Shown here piece by piece: positions 10,870-20,997 of a stretch of 64,000 nucleotides of DNA. Location: the NCBI GenBank assembly GCA_028023455.1, contig JAQFVV010012418.1:10049279-10113278 (forward strand). Reading direction: 5' to 3'. The notes beneath the pieces are model-generated. The model had not been told where the DNA came from, made no database searches, and saw nothing but the letters and a program-made list of their open reading frames with translations. The stretch's first letter is position 1, and each line of letters begins with the position of its first letter. This DNA comes from Epiperipatus broadwayi (Eukaryota; Onychophora; Udeonychophora; Euonychophora; Peripatidae). The position numbers were made by a program, and so were the translations under genes.

Positions 10870-13800
10870 TTATAAGCAGCCAAAATATGGTTTTAAAATT
10901 CGTGAATTGTATGTACCACGAATCTCTCCTTCTTGGTTAATCCAAAATGCATTTGGACCTGCCCTTTTAACGATAGTATAAGGTCCTTCATATGTATTGA
11001 AGAATTTATGGTATTTATTCTCCAATGGTTTGCTGGGATGGAAAGTCTTTATCAAAACTTTATCTCCAACTTTAAATTCATAAATACATTTTTTTTTATT
11101 CTGACTTCTATTATTTGCCATTTTAACAAGTTGTTTATGAGCTTGTAAAATATCATTTTCTCCATTTATTTTGGGTTCATTAATAATAGGTTTATATTTT
11201 TTAAATAATATAGGTATAATTTGATGAAAGTGTAGTCGGATGGGTGAGAATCCTGTAGATTCATTTAAACTCCAATTGATATAGTCTACTACACGTTTTG
11301 TCTGCTTTACCCAACCCTTGTGCTCCTCTTCTAAATAGGTCCTAAACAAACGTCCAAGCTCCCGCATAATACGTTCACATGGATTTGATTGTGGATTCCT
11401 AATAGAGATTAGCACATGTTTTATTTTTGATATATCTACCCATTTCTTCCATTCCTTAGATAGAAAAGGTGTACCATGATCAGTTAGTATGGTTTTCGGC
11501 TTTCCTATCATTGGAAATTGGAGAGTACTCAATACTTTGATTGTATGTTTAGCATTGGCTTGGGGTATCGGGTAAGCAGCAACATATTTGGAAAAGAGAT
11601 CATAAGTGACTAATAAATATTTTTGTTTGTTGAATGGAGGCAAAGGCCCATAATAGTCAATTGCTAAGATCTCGTTTGGTCTTTCTGGAATGATAGAATT
11701 AATTGAATTAATATAATTTTGGTTTACTGACTTAGCTCTTAAGCAAATTAGACAATCCTGGAGTGATTTCAAGATGTCTTTATACATTTTTGGCCAGTAA
11801 AACCAATTCTTAAGGGTATGTTCTGTCTTATGAGCACCATAATGCCCGTATAGACAGTGTACGTATTTTATGAGTGGGTCACGTAAAGACTTTGGTATTA
11901 TTGTCCTCCACTCATCAACGTTATCATTCACTTTATATAGTAAGACCTGTTGTTCTAATTTAAAATGGTTAAGATCTTTAGGTGCATCCAAAACTTCCTC
12001 CCCTAATAAAACTTTTATAATTGGGTTTAATTCTGGGTCATTAAATTGTATCTCTGGTAAGTTTTCCAACTCGTTCTCTACATTACTATCAGCCATCACA
12101 TTGACATTTGTAATGTAGGCATTGTCTACCATCAAATGATTTTGTTCTGACCTACATGGATTTCGACTAAGCACATCAGCAACGATATTCTCGGATCCTT
12201 TGCAATAATGCACAGTGTAATTAAATTCCTGTAGTAGTAAACTCCATCTAACTAGACGACTATTAGTCAGATAACTGTGATTCAGGAATTCAAGGCTTTT
12301 GTGATCAGTGATCACTATCACCTCTGATCCGAGTAGCATTTGTCGAAATTTTTGGAAAGCCCAGACTATTGCTAGTGCTTCCTTCTCTGTAACCGTGTAA
12401 TTTATTTCTGGACCTTTCAAGAGCCGGCTAATAAAGTAGAGGACACCTGGTTGGCCATCCTCTTGGATTTGGGACAGTGTTACCCCTAATCCAAAACCAC
12501 TACTATCTGTTTGAACAATGAATGGTTTATTAAAATCAGGGAAAGCTAACATAGTTAACTTTAAAAACCCTGTTTTAATATTCTCAAATGCACGGTCTTG
12601 TTCTTCAGTCCATTTCCAACGTTCATCTTTTCTAATCAATTTTAGCAACGGTTCCATGTGGTCTGAGAACTTCTGATAGAAACGGTTGTAAAAATTACAT
12701 AGGCCTAAAAATGATCTAATTTGTTTTCGAGTAGATGGTTTAGGAAAGTTTTGAATGGCAGAGATCTTCTCTGGATGAGGTCTTATCCCATTGCAACCAA
12801 CAATATGACCTAAGAAGACTACTTGGTTGGAAACTAAAGTACTCTTCTTGAAGTTAATTTTTATACCTTTCAGAAAACACTCTTTAAAAAATATAGATAA
12901 ATGTTGAAGGTGTTCTTCAACTGTGGTGGATGCAATAATTACATCATCCACATAAATAATTATGATTTGTTTTACCTCAGGAGATAAAGTCTTATCCAAA
13001 CACCTGATTAGACCTGCACCACTATTTATCAATCCAAATGGCATCCTATTAAATTGGTATGTAAAACCCTCATAACGAAAAGCAGTATATTGGCGATCTT
13101 CTGGATGAAGTTCAATCTGCCAATAGCTGGAGGTTAAATCGAAAGTGGAAAATACCTTCTTGTTTCCAAATTTCATGAATAATTCATGTATGGGCGGTGG
13201 TATATTTCTGTCTGGGACAGTAATTTTATTTAGTTGTCTAGCATCTAAACAAAATCTCATCGACCCATCTTTCTTCTTCACAGTTACTACTGGATTACAG
13301 TAAGGTGAAGAGCATTTGGAAATGATTTCCCAATCCAGCATTTTATTAATTTGCTTAGATATATCTTCCCGATATTGGTATGGAATAGGATATGATTTAG
13401 ATTGAAATGGTTGATCATGAATTAATCTAATTCTCTGTTGGAATCCCTTTATCACTCCTGGTATGTCTGAGAAAATAGAATTAAATTCTCTTATAACAAA
13501 TCGTAATTTTAATATATCATCACTTCCAAGCAAGTTGGATTCTGCGAGTTTACTCTCTAAAAGTGTTTCTGGAATGCTAGATGTTATAGAGTCAACTTCA
13601 ATTTGATCATATCTTGGAAGCAATGTCATCTCTAAGACTTCATCATTAATTTTAACTGTTTTATTACAGAAATCAATTACACAAGTGTTCAAATGTAGGA
13701 AGTCTGCCCCTAAAATAACATTATGAATCAAACCATTCAAAATTAAAAATACATGATAGAGAGTTGTTTGGCCGATTTTAATCTCAACCCAAATTTGTTT

Positions 13801-14136
13801 TTGGATTAACTTAGCTTTTCTACTGTTAGCCATGGTAACCTGCATAGATTTCAGTGGTAAAATTTTGATATTAGGATTTATTGCTAAAATCTTTTGGTAA
13901 AATGTCTCTGATATCACAGAAATTTGGCTACCAGAATCTAATAATGCCTTAACCAGCAAGCTCTCAAACAAAACTTCTATCATAGGGCAACTTTGTAAAA
14001 CAAAATTTGGTGTTTTATCTTCCCATGAACACATCATGTTAGTGATTTCTCGTGTAAAAGATTGATTCAAGTTCCTCATTGGGTATTTGGTTTCTTGAGG
14101 TGAGGAACATTTCCTCAAGTACCCTTTTAGTTTGTT
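10870..14136 (-). CDS. pol: E2 Pol polyprotein: protease, reverse transcriptase, RNase H, integrase
   Basis: Residue numbers count from 14118; the frame is open from 14136 after an in-frame TAA at 14139-14137. The first ATG is at 14079 (residue 14), so translation probably enters from gag by frameshifting. Order: aspartic protease with LLDSGSQ (61-63). Reverse transcriptase about 240-450 with FCLDARQLN, MPFGL and YVDD (389-392). RNase H with D538, E580, D605 and D648. Integrase zinc finger H754-x4-H759 and C789-x2-C792. Integrase core D821, D880, E915 (D-D35-E). C-terminal GPY-type motif (EGPYTIVK). No stops or frameshifts and all catalytic residues are present, so the protein looks functional. 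It would cleave the polyprotein, copy element RNA into DNA in the particle and insert the copy into chromosomes. Confidence 0.96.
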   Translation of the reverse strand, partial: NKLKGYLRKCSSPQETKYPMRNLNQSFTREITNMMCSWEDKTPNFVLQSCPMIEVLFESLLVKALLDSGSQISVISETFYQKILAINPNIKILPLKSMQVTMANSRKAKLIQKQIWVEIKIGQTTLYHVFLILNGLIHNVILGADFLHLNTCVIDFCNKTVKINDEVLEMTLLPRYDQIEVDSITSSIPETLLESKLAESNLLGSDDILKLRFVIREFNSIFSDIPGVIKGFQQRIRLIHDQPFQSKSYPIPYQYREDISKQINKMLDWEIISKCSSPYCNPVVTVKKKDGSMRFCLDARQLNKITVPDRNIPPPIHELFMKFGNKKVFSTFDLTSSYWQIELHPEDRQYTAFRYEGFTYQFNRMPFGLINSGAGLIRCLDKTLSPEVKQIIIIYVDDVIIASTTVEEHLQHLSIFFKECFLKGIKINFKKSTLVSNQVVFLGHIVGCNGIRPHPEKISAIQNFPKPSTRKQIRSFLGLCNFYNRFYQKFSDHMEPLLKLIRKDERWKWTEEQDRAFENIKTGFLKLTMLAFPDFNKPFIVQTDSSGFGLGVTLSQIQEDGQPGVLYFISRLLKGPEINYTVTEKEALAIVWAFQKFRQMLLGSEVIVITDHKSLEFLNHSYLTNSRLVRWSLLLQEFNYTVHYCKGSENIVADVLSRNPCRSEQNHLMVDNAYITNVNVMADSNVENELENLPEIQFNDPELNPIIKVLLGEEVLDAPKDLNHFKLEQQVLLYKVNDNVDEWRTIIPKSLRDPLIKYVHCLYGHYGAHKTEHTLKNWFYWPKMYKDILKSLQDCLICLRAKSVNQNYINSINSIIPERPNEILAIDYYGPLPPFNKQKYLLVTYDLFSKYVAAYPIPQANAKHTIKVLSTLQFPMIGKPKTILTDHGTPFLSKEWKKWVDISKIKHVLISIRNPQSNPCERIMRELGRLFRTYLEEEHKGWVKQTKRVVDYINWSLNESTGFSPIRLHFHQIIPILFKKYKPIINEPKINGENDILQAHKQLVKMANNRSQNKKKCIYEFKVGDKVLIKTFHPSKPLENKYHKFFNTYEGPYTIVKRAGPNAFWINQEGEIRGTYNSRILKPYFGCL
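14127..14136 (-). promoter_or_regulatory. Predicted gag-pol -1 frame overlap
   Basis: If gag is read past the A9 run in its longer frame, it ends at a TAA at 14129-14127, while the pol frame opens at 14136 in the -1 frame. The 10-nt overlap is where a ribosome would have to change frame. The local sense sequence is AAAACAAACTAAAAGGG. It is slippery-looking but is not a textbook X-XXY-YYZ heptamer. Confidence 0.45.
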
Positions 14137-14364
14137 TTATGTGAATCTATAGATATATCTTTACTACATCCCGGTTTTGGGGAATTTCTTGGATTATTAG
14201 AAGAAGTTATTTTTACTTTATTTAAATTATCACGATTTATTTTGGGAGAGGGGTCATAAGGTATATTCCTTTGAGATGTTTTTCCCTTCCAATAATTGGT
14301 ATTTCTATTATTTTTCCTTCTATTATAAAATATTGTATTGATTGAAGCTTCCTCCTTTTTTTTT
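14127..14364 (-). other. Shifted Gag C-terminal tail after the A9 run
   Basis: Sense A9 run at 14364-14356. Reading past it in the frame shifted by +1 gives an uninterrupted basic, asparagine-rich stretch (RRKNNRNTNYWKGKTSQRN, later NPRNSPKPGCSKD) up to TAA at 14129-14127. The -1 alternative is less basic and stops sooner. The composition suits a nucleic-acid-binding gag tail. Whether the A9 is the family norm or a change in this copy is unknown. Confidence 0.55.
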
Positions 14365-16245
14365 ATCAGGTAATCTAATTGATAAATTGGTTTGATTCAT
14401 ATCAATACTATTTAAAAGTTCTACTATTTGTTCTATTTTTGTTATATTGGTACACAATAATGATTGTTCTATTTTAAGTGGTAAATTTCTTTTTATTATT
14501 CTAATCATTTCGCCTTCACTTAAATGATAAGTATTAAGTGTTCTTAATTTTGTTATTTGACGGCGAAAGAATTTGGTCAAGGTTTCTCCAGGTGTCTGTT
14601 TATACTTATCTTGGAATATTTGGTACAATAAAGCCTCTTGTTTATCTCTATTCCAAAAATTTTTAATTAATAACTCTTGATATTCCATATAAGTAGATGG
14701 AGTTTGTGATAAAGACTCCCACCACATCAATGCATCTCCTTGTAAGTGACTATATGCAACGATCACTTTTTCTCCTTCTGATAAACTACGGTTAACGGAA
14801 AAATAAAGATTAAGGCTTCTAATATGTTCTATCGGAGATTCATTATGAGATCCTTTGAATATTTTTAACCTAACAAATTGGTTAATTGTACTACTTGGTA
14901 TTGAATGGTTGTATACCTTTTGTTTTTCTAAAACATTCAACTGAGAAGTTGATGTTTGATTTTCATGATTAATCCTATAAGTATTTAAGTTTAACCCTTC
15001 TAATTCAAAATTACTAGGATAATTTTCAACTTCAGGCATTATATGATACTGAAAATTTGATCTATCACCAGAGTCAATTACTTGTTGTGGATCTTTTTGA
15101 ATGACCTCCAAATGATTTTCACCATGATTTTGTTCTTGATTATAACTATAAGTATTTACATTATTTTCAACCTGATGCATTTCTATAGTTGGTGTTCTTT
15201 TACATATCTGTGTTTCAATAACCAAAAATCTACTATCAGTTGATTCCTTTATTTTATTTACTCTATTCCAAGTTTCAGTAGTATCTTTCCTTAATTTTTC
15301 CAATACATTTTTGTCTATATTTGTATTAATTTCTATTGAATTCATTTTATTTTCTAAAGTTTTAAGTTGATGATCAATAGTCTCCAATACATTATTCTGA
15401 GATTCTACCTCATTATTATGTTTAGTAGATAGTTGATCTATTCTTGCTTGTGTTTGTTGTCTATCTACTTGGATTTCATTCCGTATTTTATTTTGTTCTT
15501 CTTTTACTTGATCCCTAAAAATTCCTTGATTTTTATACATTTCATCACATTTAACATTAAATTTATCTATTATGTCACCTTGGAACTCACTAAACCGTTG
15601 TTGACATTTTGAATTATTTTCATCAATTTCATTCTTTAAATCATTTAATGCTTGTTTAATTTCTATGTTATCTTTTTTAACATTATCCACATTTAAATTT
15701 AATTGTTGGATTTTTGTAGATAGTTTATTTTCAATTCCTGTTATTTCAACCTTCAAATCATTTTTTAAACTATCTAATTTTTTACTATTATTATCCAATT
15801 TTTGATTCAAATCACTTTTTAAACTATTAATATTATCATCCAATTTTTGATTCAAATCACTTTTTAAGTTACACATATCACTTCTAAAACTAGTACTATT
15901 ATCATCCATTTTTTTATTCAAATTATTTTTTAAATCATCTAATTTATTCATAAACATTTGTAACATTTGCTGAATTGTTCCAACATTAGATGATTGACTA
16001 ATCTCAATTGTAGATGATTGATTTAAACCTTCATCAACTATATTTTGTGTTTGAGATAACACTTGATCTAAACTCGGTGTTTGTTGAGGGTATTCAATTA
16101 TGGTTGTAGAACCCCCAGGTGCTTGTACTAATGATGATTGTTCTATAATATTACTATCATCACTTAGTTCACTTTGCAAATCATCTTGCATTTGACTAGA
16201 GCATTTAATATCTTTGTTTGAAAACATTTTCCCACTTCGCAGCAT
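14323..16245 (-). CDS. gag: E2 Gag with long N-terminal coiled coil
   Basis: 640 codons from a true ATG (MLRSGKMFSNK) 407 bp downstream of the 5' LTR. Residues ~90-340 are rich in K, D, N, L and Q in heptad-like spacing with near repeats (SDLNQKLDDN), indicating an extended coiled coil. Residues ~459-620 form a retrotransposon gag capsid region: FKGSHNE, LQGDALMWWESL, YQELLIKNFW, FQDKYKQTPGETLTKFF and a final helix. Gag would assemble the particle that packages element RNA. The frame ends shortly after nine consecutive A (sense). In the +1 frame after that run, coding continues ~60 residues, rich in N, K and R (NRRKNNRNTNYWKGK), down to a TAA at 14127. I infer a basic nucleocapsid-like tail without a zinc knuckle, lost by a one-base change or reached by slippage. 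Confidence 0.93.
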   Translation of the reverse strand: MLRSGKMFSNKDIKCSSQMQDDLQSELSDDSNIIEQSSLVQAPGGSTTIIEYPQQTPSLDQVLSQTQNIVDEGLNQSSTIEISQSSNVGTIQQMLQMFMNKLDDLKNNLNKKMDDNSTSFRSDMCNLKSDLNQKLDDNINSLKSDLNQKLDNNSKKLDSLKNDLKVEITGIENKLSTKIQQLNLNVDNVKKDNIEIKQALNDLKNEIDENNSKCQQRFSEFQGDIIDKFNVKCDEMYKNQGIFRDQVKEEQNKIRNEIQVDRQQTQARIDQLSTKHNNEVESQNNVLETIDHQLKTLENKMNSIEINTNIDKNVLEKLRKDTTETWNRVNKIKESTDSRFLVIETQICKRTPTIEMHQVENNVNTYSYNQEQNHGENHLEVIQKDPQQVIDSGDRSNFQYHIMPEVENYPSNFELEGLNLNTYRINHENQTSTSQLNVLEKQKVYNHSIPSSTINQFVRLKIFKGSHNESPIEHIRSLNLYFSVNRSLSEGEKVIVAYSHLQGDALMWWESLSQTPSTYMEYQELLIKNFWNRDKQEALLYQIFQDKYKQTPGETLTKFFRRQITKLRTLNTYHLSEGEMIRIIKRNLPLKIEQSLLCTNITKIEQIVELLNSIDMNQTNLSIRLPDKKKGGSFNQYNIL

Positions 16246-16632
16246 AACAAATTTTAACTTAATTCAAATATTACTTAAGTGTATATATATTTTTATAACC
16301 AAAATATTATATCGTAAAGTTCTCTACCACCCCATGCTATTTATATATACTTATGATGTTCTAATAATATATGTGTATATTTTTAAACGTCTATGTCTAT
16401 ATAAAACTTTATCCCACTCAACTCTTGTTTAAAACATAATTTAATAATTAGTTATTTAAATATTGATCTCTCTAAATCATATTATATATATTACCATTTT
16501 TTTTTATTTATATTAATCTTGCAATTATAAATACCATATATAATGAATCGAAATTATAGATTCAATGCCTAAAACGTTGCACACCAGATAAAACGCAGTC
16601 TACAGGGTATGAGATTTAATTAATCGAAGCCC
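16246..16632 (-). other. E2 5' leader
   Basis: Untranslated leader between the primer-binding site and the gag ATG. It is AT-rich, and no other gene is seen. Dimerisation or packaging structures are likely here by analogy, but I cannot identify them. Confidence 0.5.
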
Positions 16633-16650
16633 CTAACGTTTGGGTCGCCA
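16633..16650 (-). promoter_or_regulatory. E2 primer-binding site
   Basis: Sense TGGCGACCCAAACGTTAG starts 2 nt after the 5' LTR edge, as is usual. The leading TGG pairs with a tRNA CCA end. The wider TGGCGaCCCAAaCGTtaGGGGC resembles the lysine-type site TGGCGCCCAACGTGGGGC with small insertions. The tRNA identity is therefore a guess. Confidence 0.7.
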
Positions 16651-16652
16651 GA

Positions 16653-18792
16653 TATAATGGGACAGCCTATTTGATAGCCTTAGTTGAGGCACCAAATATA
16701 ACGGAACGGCATTTAATCATCCCAGTTGATGTATTAAATGTAATATAATCAATTATATTTAATGTTTAGAAATCATTAACTTAATGCTTCACAGTTAGGT
16801 TCGCCAAATATAACAGAATGGATTATATTTAAAATCTAAGTTGGTCTTGTTAAATATAAAGAGATGATTAAATTCCTTAGAAAGAGGATACGCATTTCAC
16901 TACAATCGGACTTTGGGTCTTCAAGTAGAATGCTAGAAATGAATCGATGAAATACTAAATCCATGATTATATATATCTTTATTATGCTAGCTCAATAATC
17001 TTTAAATAAGTTTAAATACAATTTAGACCAGGTCATCCATCTTTCATCCCTCTTTCAGTCACCATTATGCCACGATATTCAAACTCACGGAGAATTTGCA
17101 ATTAGCTCTTTTCAGGAATAATTTCAAAACAAGTTATTTCATATGCCTTTATATAAGCATTAATTATAACTATTATTCATATGATATTTATAATACTAGC
17201 ATATATATAATATAATTCAATAATGATTAGACAAAGAGATCACGTTAACAAATCAATATTTAATAAACAATAAAAAATATAATAGAATAGATAATAAAAT
17301 ATTAATAAATAAATACGGATGAATTTTATCATTTTAAAAGAATATTAATAAATGATATTTTTTATTTAATACCCTATGATAAAACTCAATACTATAATAA
17401 ACTTTCAAAAATTAAAGAAAATAGCTTAAATTAACAGATATATAAAAACAATATCTGGGTTCAAAAATTAATAATTTATGTAACTTATTAATTTATTTAT
17501 CGTTCTTATTTATATGCTTCACAATTACCCATATATAAGTATTATTTACCATTGTATAACTTATATATTATATGTATTTTTAATAAATAAAAATACATTA
17601 AACGTTTACAATATTACGTAGTAAACACAATATAATCCTGTTTAAGATATCTGTCAAATAATAACTATTTTTTATATCCCTCATCTAATTTGATGAATTA
17701 TGTTAAGCTTTCAATTAATTATATTTAATAATAAATATAATTTTCCTTTTAAGATATATATGATGCGATGCCAAATTTGAAATAAAGATAATAATAATAA
17801 TAATAAACATATTAAAATAATATAAGCATTATTATAATATATATAAATAAATAATAAAGGAAACTTATTTATAAGAGAGTTGAGAGTAGATATTGAAGTC
17901 TATAGTTCATCATCCCAATGAAGATCTCTTACGAAGCACATCACCAATCCATTGGTACAATGATGATTCCATTTATCCTTAAACGATAAACTGTTAATAA
18001 CATCCAATGACCGGATTAATGTGAAATAAAATAAATATTCTTCGAATGTAGATGTTCTTAATCTTCATTTCTCTATTATCACTAGACGTTCTATATATTC
18101 AATATTTCAAAATATTTTAAAATAGCATGCAAGGTTGGTTTCGAAACCTTTACGATATAAAGCTGTTTTACTCAAAACACATTGTTTTATCCTATATATA
18201 TATATATATATAATTATCTTAAATTTATATATATCCGAAGAATCACGGAAGTATTAAAACAACGTAGTTTCCAAAAAACTTAAACAGACGTTCTTTTCTT
18301 TTATATTGCTATTCCTTTAAGATTGAGTAGAAAATTAAATATATTTTCCTTGCAGACTTTTAATCCACAAATTATTTTAATTTGGAAAAGTTAATATTTA
18401 AATTCCAATCGTTAAATAGTAGTATTGATAAAAGAAAAATGCTATTTTTAAAGAGAAAAGATTTTCTTTTTCTTTCGTTTTTTTTTTATATCAAGAGAAC
18501 GAACGAATCTGCTCGTGTGTTATATACAAGTTCATGCTTAACTCAACTATCAATTGTTCCACTGACATTAAGATTTAATAATAAAATAAAAAAAATATAT
18601 AAGTATTTATTCTTAACTTCAAATCTGGCATTTTACTCAAAAGCTTAAGGTATGTATTATTTAAAACTTAAATGTATATATAAATAGTACATATATGTTA
18701 CATAATAAAATAGTCAAATAAAAATTTATATTTATAAATAATTTCACAAGAGATAAAACACGTTAGACCAATAATAATAACTGTAAGTTACT

Positions 18793-18798
<6 letters not shown>
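16653..18798 (-). repeat. E2 5' LTR (2146 bp)
   Basis: Starts tataatggg and ends ttactattata in plus orientation. Only two substitutions near the start (t/c at 16658, c/a at 16666 versus the other LTR), a 6-bp longer TA run near 18195 and a 3-bp longer T run near 18480 separate it from 8193-10329. It should hold the promoter and RNA start. I could not place a TATA box reliably in such AT-rich sequence. Confidence 0.96.
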
Positions 18799-18856
<58 letters not shown>

Positions 18857-19745
18857 GAATTAGCATTCATCAGTTAGTCCGTGTCATCATCTCCCAGACA
18901 CAAATATAATTAGTGCTCTGATTATATTAAGATAGCAAATTTTTGTAGTTTAATGGATAGGCTTCAATCTTCACCACCTTCCAACTTGTCAGCCATTCAT
19001 ATCATTAAAACCTCTGATGATAGAAAATGCAAAGCCTTATTGATGCCAATATTGTTGTCATACCCATGTTGACATTAAATCACTCTGACCCTCACATACA
19101 GGATCTTAATATGTTCATTTAAATACACAAAAGAGAGATGGTCAGAATACAGGTTGAATATGCAATATTTAAATACAAGTAGATTGTCTACATTGAACTT
19201 AATGTAACTTAGAAAAGATTGGAGTGGATAGTAGTAGGGAGCTTAAAAGTCTGAGTTTAAATCTGGTCTAAATTACATTAAGTTTAGTATGGACAACATA
19301 CATACTTAAATATGGACATATTATTCTGCACTTCTCTCTTGTAAGGATTGAAATGGACATATTAAGGTCTTATATGTGAGAGATCAGAGTGACTTAAAAT
19401 CAACATGGGTATGATAATAATATTGGCATCAACAAGGGCTTTGAGCATTCTATCATCAGCTTTTCAATGATCTGGATGGTTAAATAGTTGGAGAGTGGAG
19501 AAGATTTAAGCCTGTTCATTAAAGTATGATGATTTGCTTTCTTAATATAAACAGAATACTGATTGTATATATGTGTAAGAGATGATGATTTATTGGAGAT
19601 CATTTATCATTTTTTATATGGATGTGGTCGTGTGCATCGTTTGCATAAGGTGGAATGGATAGCTATAAGGAGCTTGAAATTGTGAGTTCAAATCTTTTCT
19701 AAATTACATTAAGTTCAGTATAGACAAGTATTTAAATATATTACA
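18799..19745. repeat. Foldback repeat, left arm part 2 and inverted right arm
   Basis: 18799-18851 is (TA)n. About 18860-19100 continues the left arm begun at 8104 (cattcatcagttagtcc, then attaagatagcaaat, then tcagccattcatatcatt). 19390-19660 is the same sequence inverted (gggtatgataataatattgg, then tcaatgatctggatgg). Short terminal units containing ttacattaag(t)ttagta occur at ~19270 and ~19700. The family is that of 55925-57197. It has no coding capacity, and E2 inserted into its left arm. Confidence 0.8.
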
Positions 19746-20394
19746 AATATATATATTAAATGAAAATTTTTAATAAACAATAAAATATAAAATCTATATT
19801 ACTTGGCTTCATCAATGAATAATTACCAGTAATATTGAATCAATATTTTGATTTTACCTACCATTTTTCAGATAGTGAACGTTATTTTTTTAAAAAATAT
19901 TGTATTGACATTGCAAAAAAACATGCAATATATGAAACAAAATTAATTATTTGTATAACAATATGTTTTAAAATTGCAAAAAAAAAAGGAAGAGTAATCG
20001 CAGTAAGTAAATAATTTAATTTGGATTTAACAATTGGATTTTTTTTAAAAACTCATTAATCAAAATAACAATTAATTTTATATTAGATTATTTACTTACT
20101 GTCACCTCTCTTTAACTTTTTTAAAAAAAATTAATTTTTATTGGATAAATATTTAATTTTATTCCATGTTTTGTCTACAGTCCTTTTACAATGTTCTTAA
20201 GCAACATTCTATATTCAGATAATAGCAGGTTAAAATCAACTTAAACATTATTTTAATATTTCTGAAAATGAACTTGATTAACATAAAATATAAATTAATA
20301 GAAATATTTAACTTTAAATCAAACTACAAGATAATATTATTAAACTTGGTTGGAGTGCTTTTGGTAGAAATAACTTAATACTAAAAAATATATG
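19746..20394. other. Non-coding gap
   Basis: AT-rich with several A and T homopolymers. No gene or clear repeat recognised. Confidence 0.4.
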
Positions 20395-20545
20395 CCCAGT
20401 ATCCCCAGACTAGTTTCTGGATTATGGCCTTCATAAGTGAGGCACTAGATAGGGATTTTGTGCACAAGCCTTTTGGCATCCATTAATTACTCTGGCTATA
20501 TTGAGTGGCACTACTTCTTAGAGAGTTTTGCATGTTTTAATAACA
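20395..20545. repeat. Dispersed repeat copy 1 with inverted core motif
   Basis: A ~100-bp body (ggcactaga, then agggatttt, then catccattaattactctggc, then agagagtttt) matches the body at 20889-20990. It is preceded by tagtttctgg...ggccttcataag, which is the reverse complement of the core seen in copy 2. Confidence 0.7.
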
Positions 20546-20832
20546 GTTATGAGCAAGAATAAAAACCGGTGATCATGTGATGTTTAGTGGTTTAACACCA
20601 ATTCTGCCTCATAGGATAGTGGTGGTTATGGTTATTAAAAAACCAAAGACACAAAATGTATGGGTTCTAAATTGATTTCAGAACTGTTTGACTATATAAG
20701 CTAATAAGCTTGGATTGAAAAGATTATGTTTTCAATTTTATTCTCATAGTTTTGTAGTTAAATAGAGATATAAGGTGGCTGATGAAGTGTTGCATTACAT
20801 CCTAAGATCTAGGTGCAGTGCTCTCAGATACA
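20546..20832. other. Spacer between the two repeat copies
   Basis: No coding homology recognised. Confidence 0.4.
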
Positions 20833-20990
20833 AAGCTCTTCACTGATGAGGGTCACAAGCCAGAAACTAACCAAGGGATATTGGATGAGTAGGCACTAAT
20901 AGGGATTTTATGTATGAGCCTTCTAGAATCCATTGATTATTCTGGCTTGCACTGAATGGCTCTATTGTATGGAGAGCTTTTCATATTTAA
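20833..20990. repeat. Dispersed repeat copy 2 with CTGATGAG...GAAAC core
   Basis: The core cactgatgagggtcacaagc is followed by cagaaactaa (20841-20870) and then the body shared with copy 1 (ggcactaat, agggatttt, aatccattgattattctggc). The core resembles the 3' tails of Penelope and LINE-like elements and, loosely, a hammerhead ribozyme. The class is not established. Confidence 0.65.
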
Positions 20991-20997
20991 ATCACCT

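Larger units (their letters stand above)
8193..18798 (-). mobile_element. Young, near-intact Ty3/gypsy-type LTR retrotransposon E2
   Basis: A 10,606-bp element lies on the minus strand: 5' LTR 16653-18798, primer-binding site 16633-16650, gag 14323-16245, pol 10870-14136, polypurine tract 10330-10344, 3' LTR 8193-10329. Comparing the LTRs line by line I find two substitutions near one end and two length changes in low-complexity runs (6 bp in TA, 3 bp in T), so the insertion is recent. The ends are TATAAT...ATTATA in sense rather than TG...CA. Both flanks are (TA)n, so the target duplication cannot be resolved. No envelope-like frame is present between pol and the 3' LTR. Domain order RT-RNaseH-integrase and a GPY motif support Ty3/gypsy. 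The clade is not determined. Confidence 0.97.
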
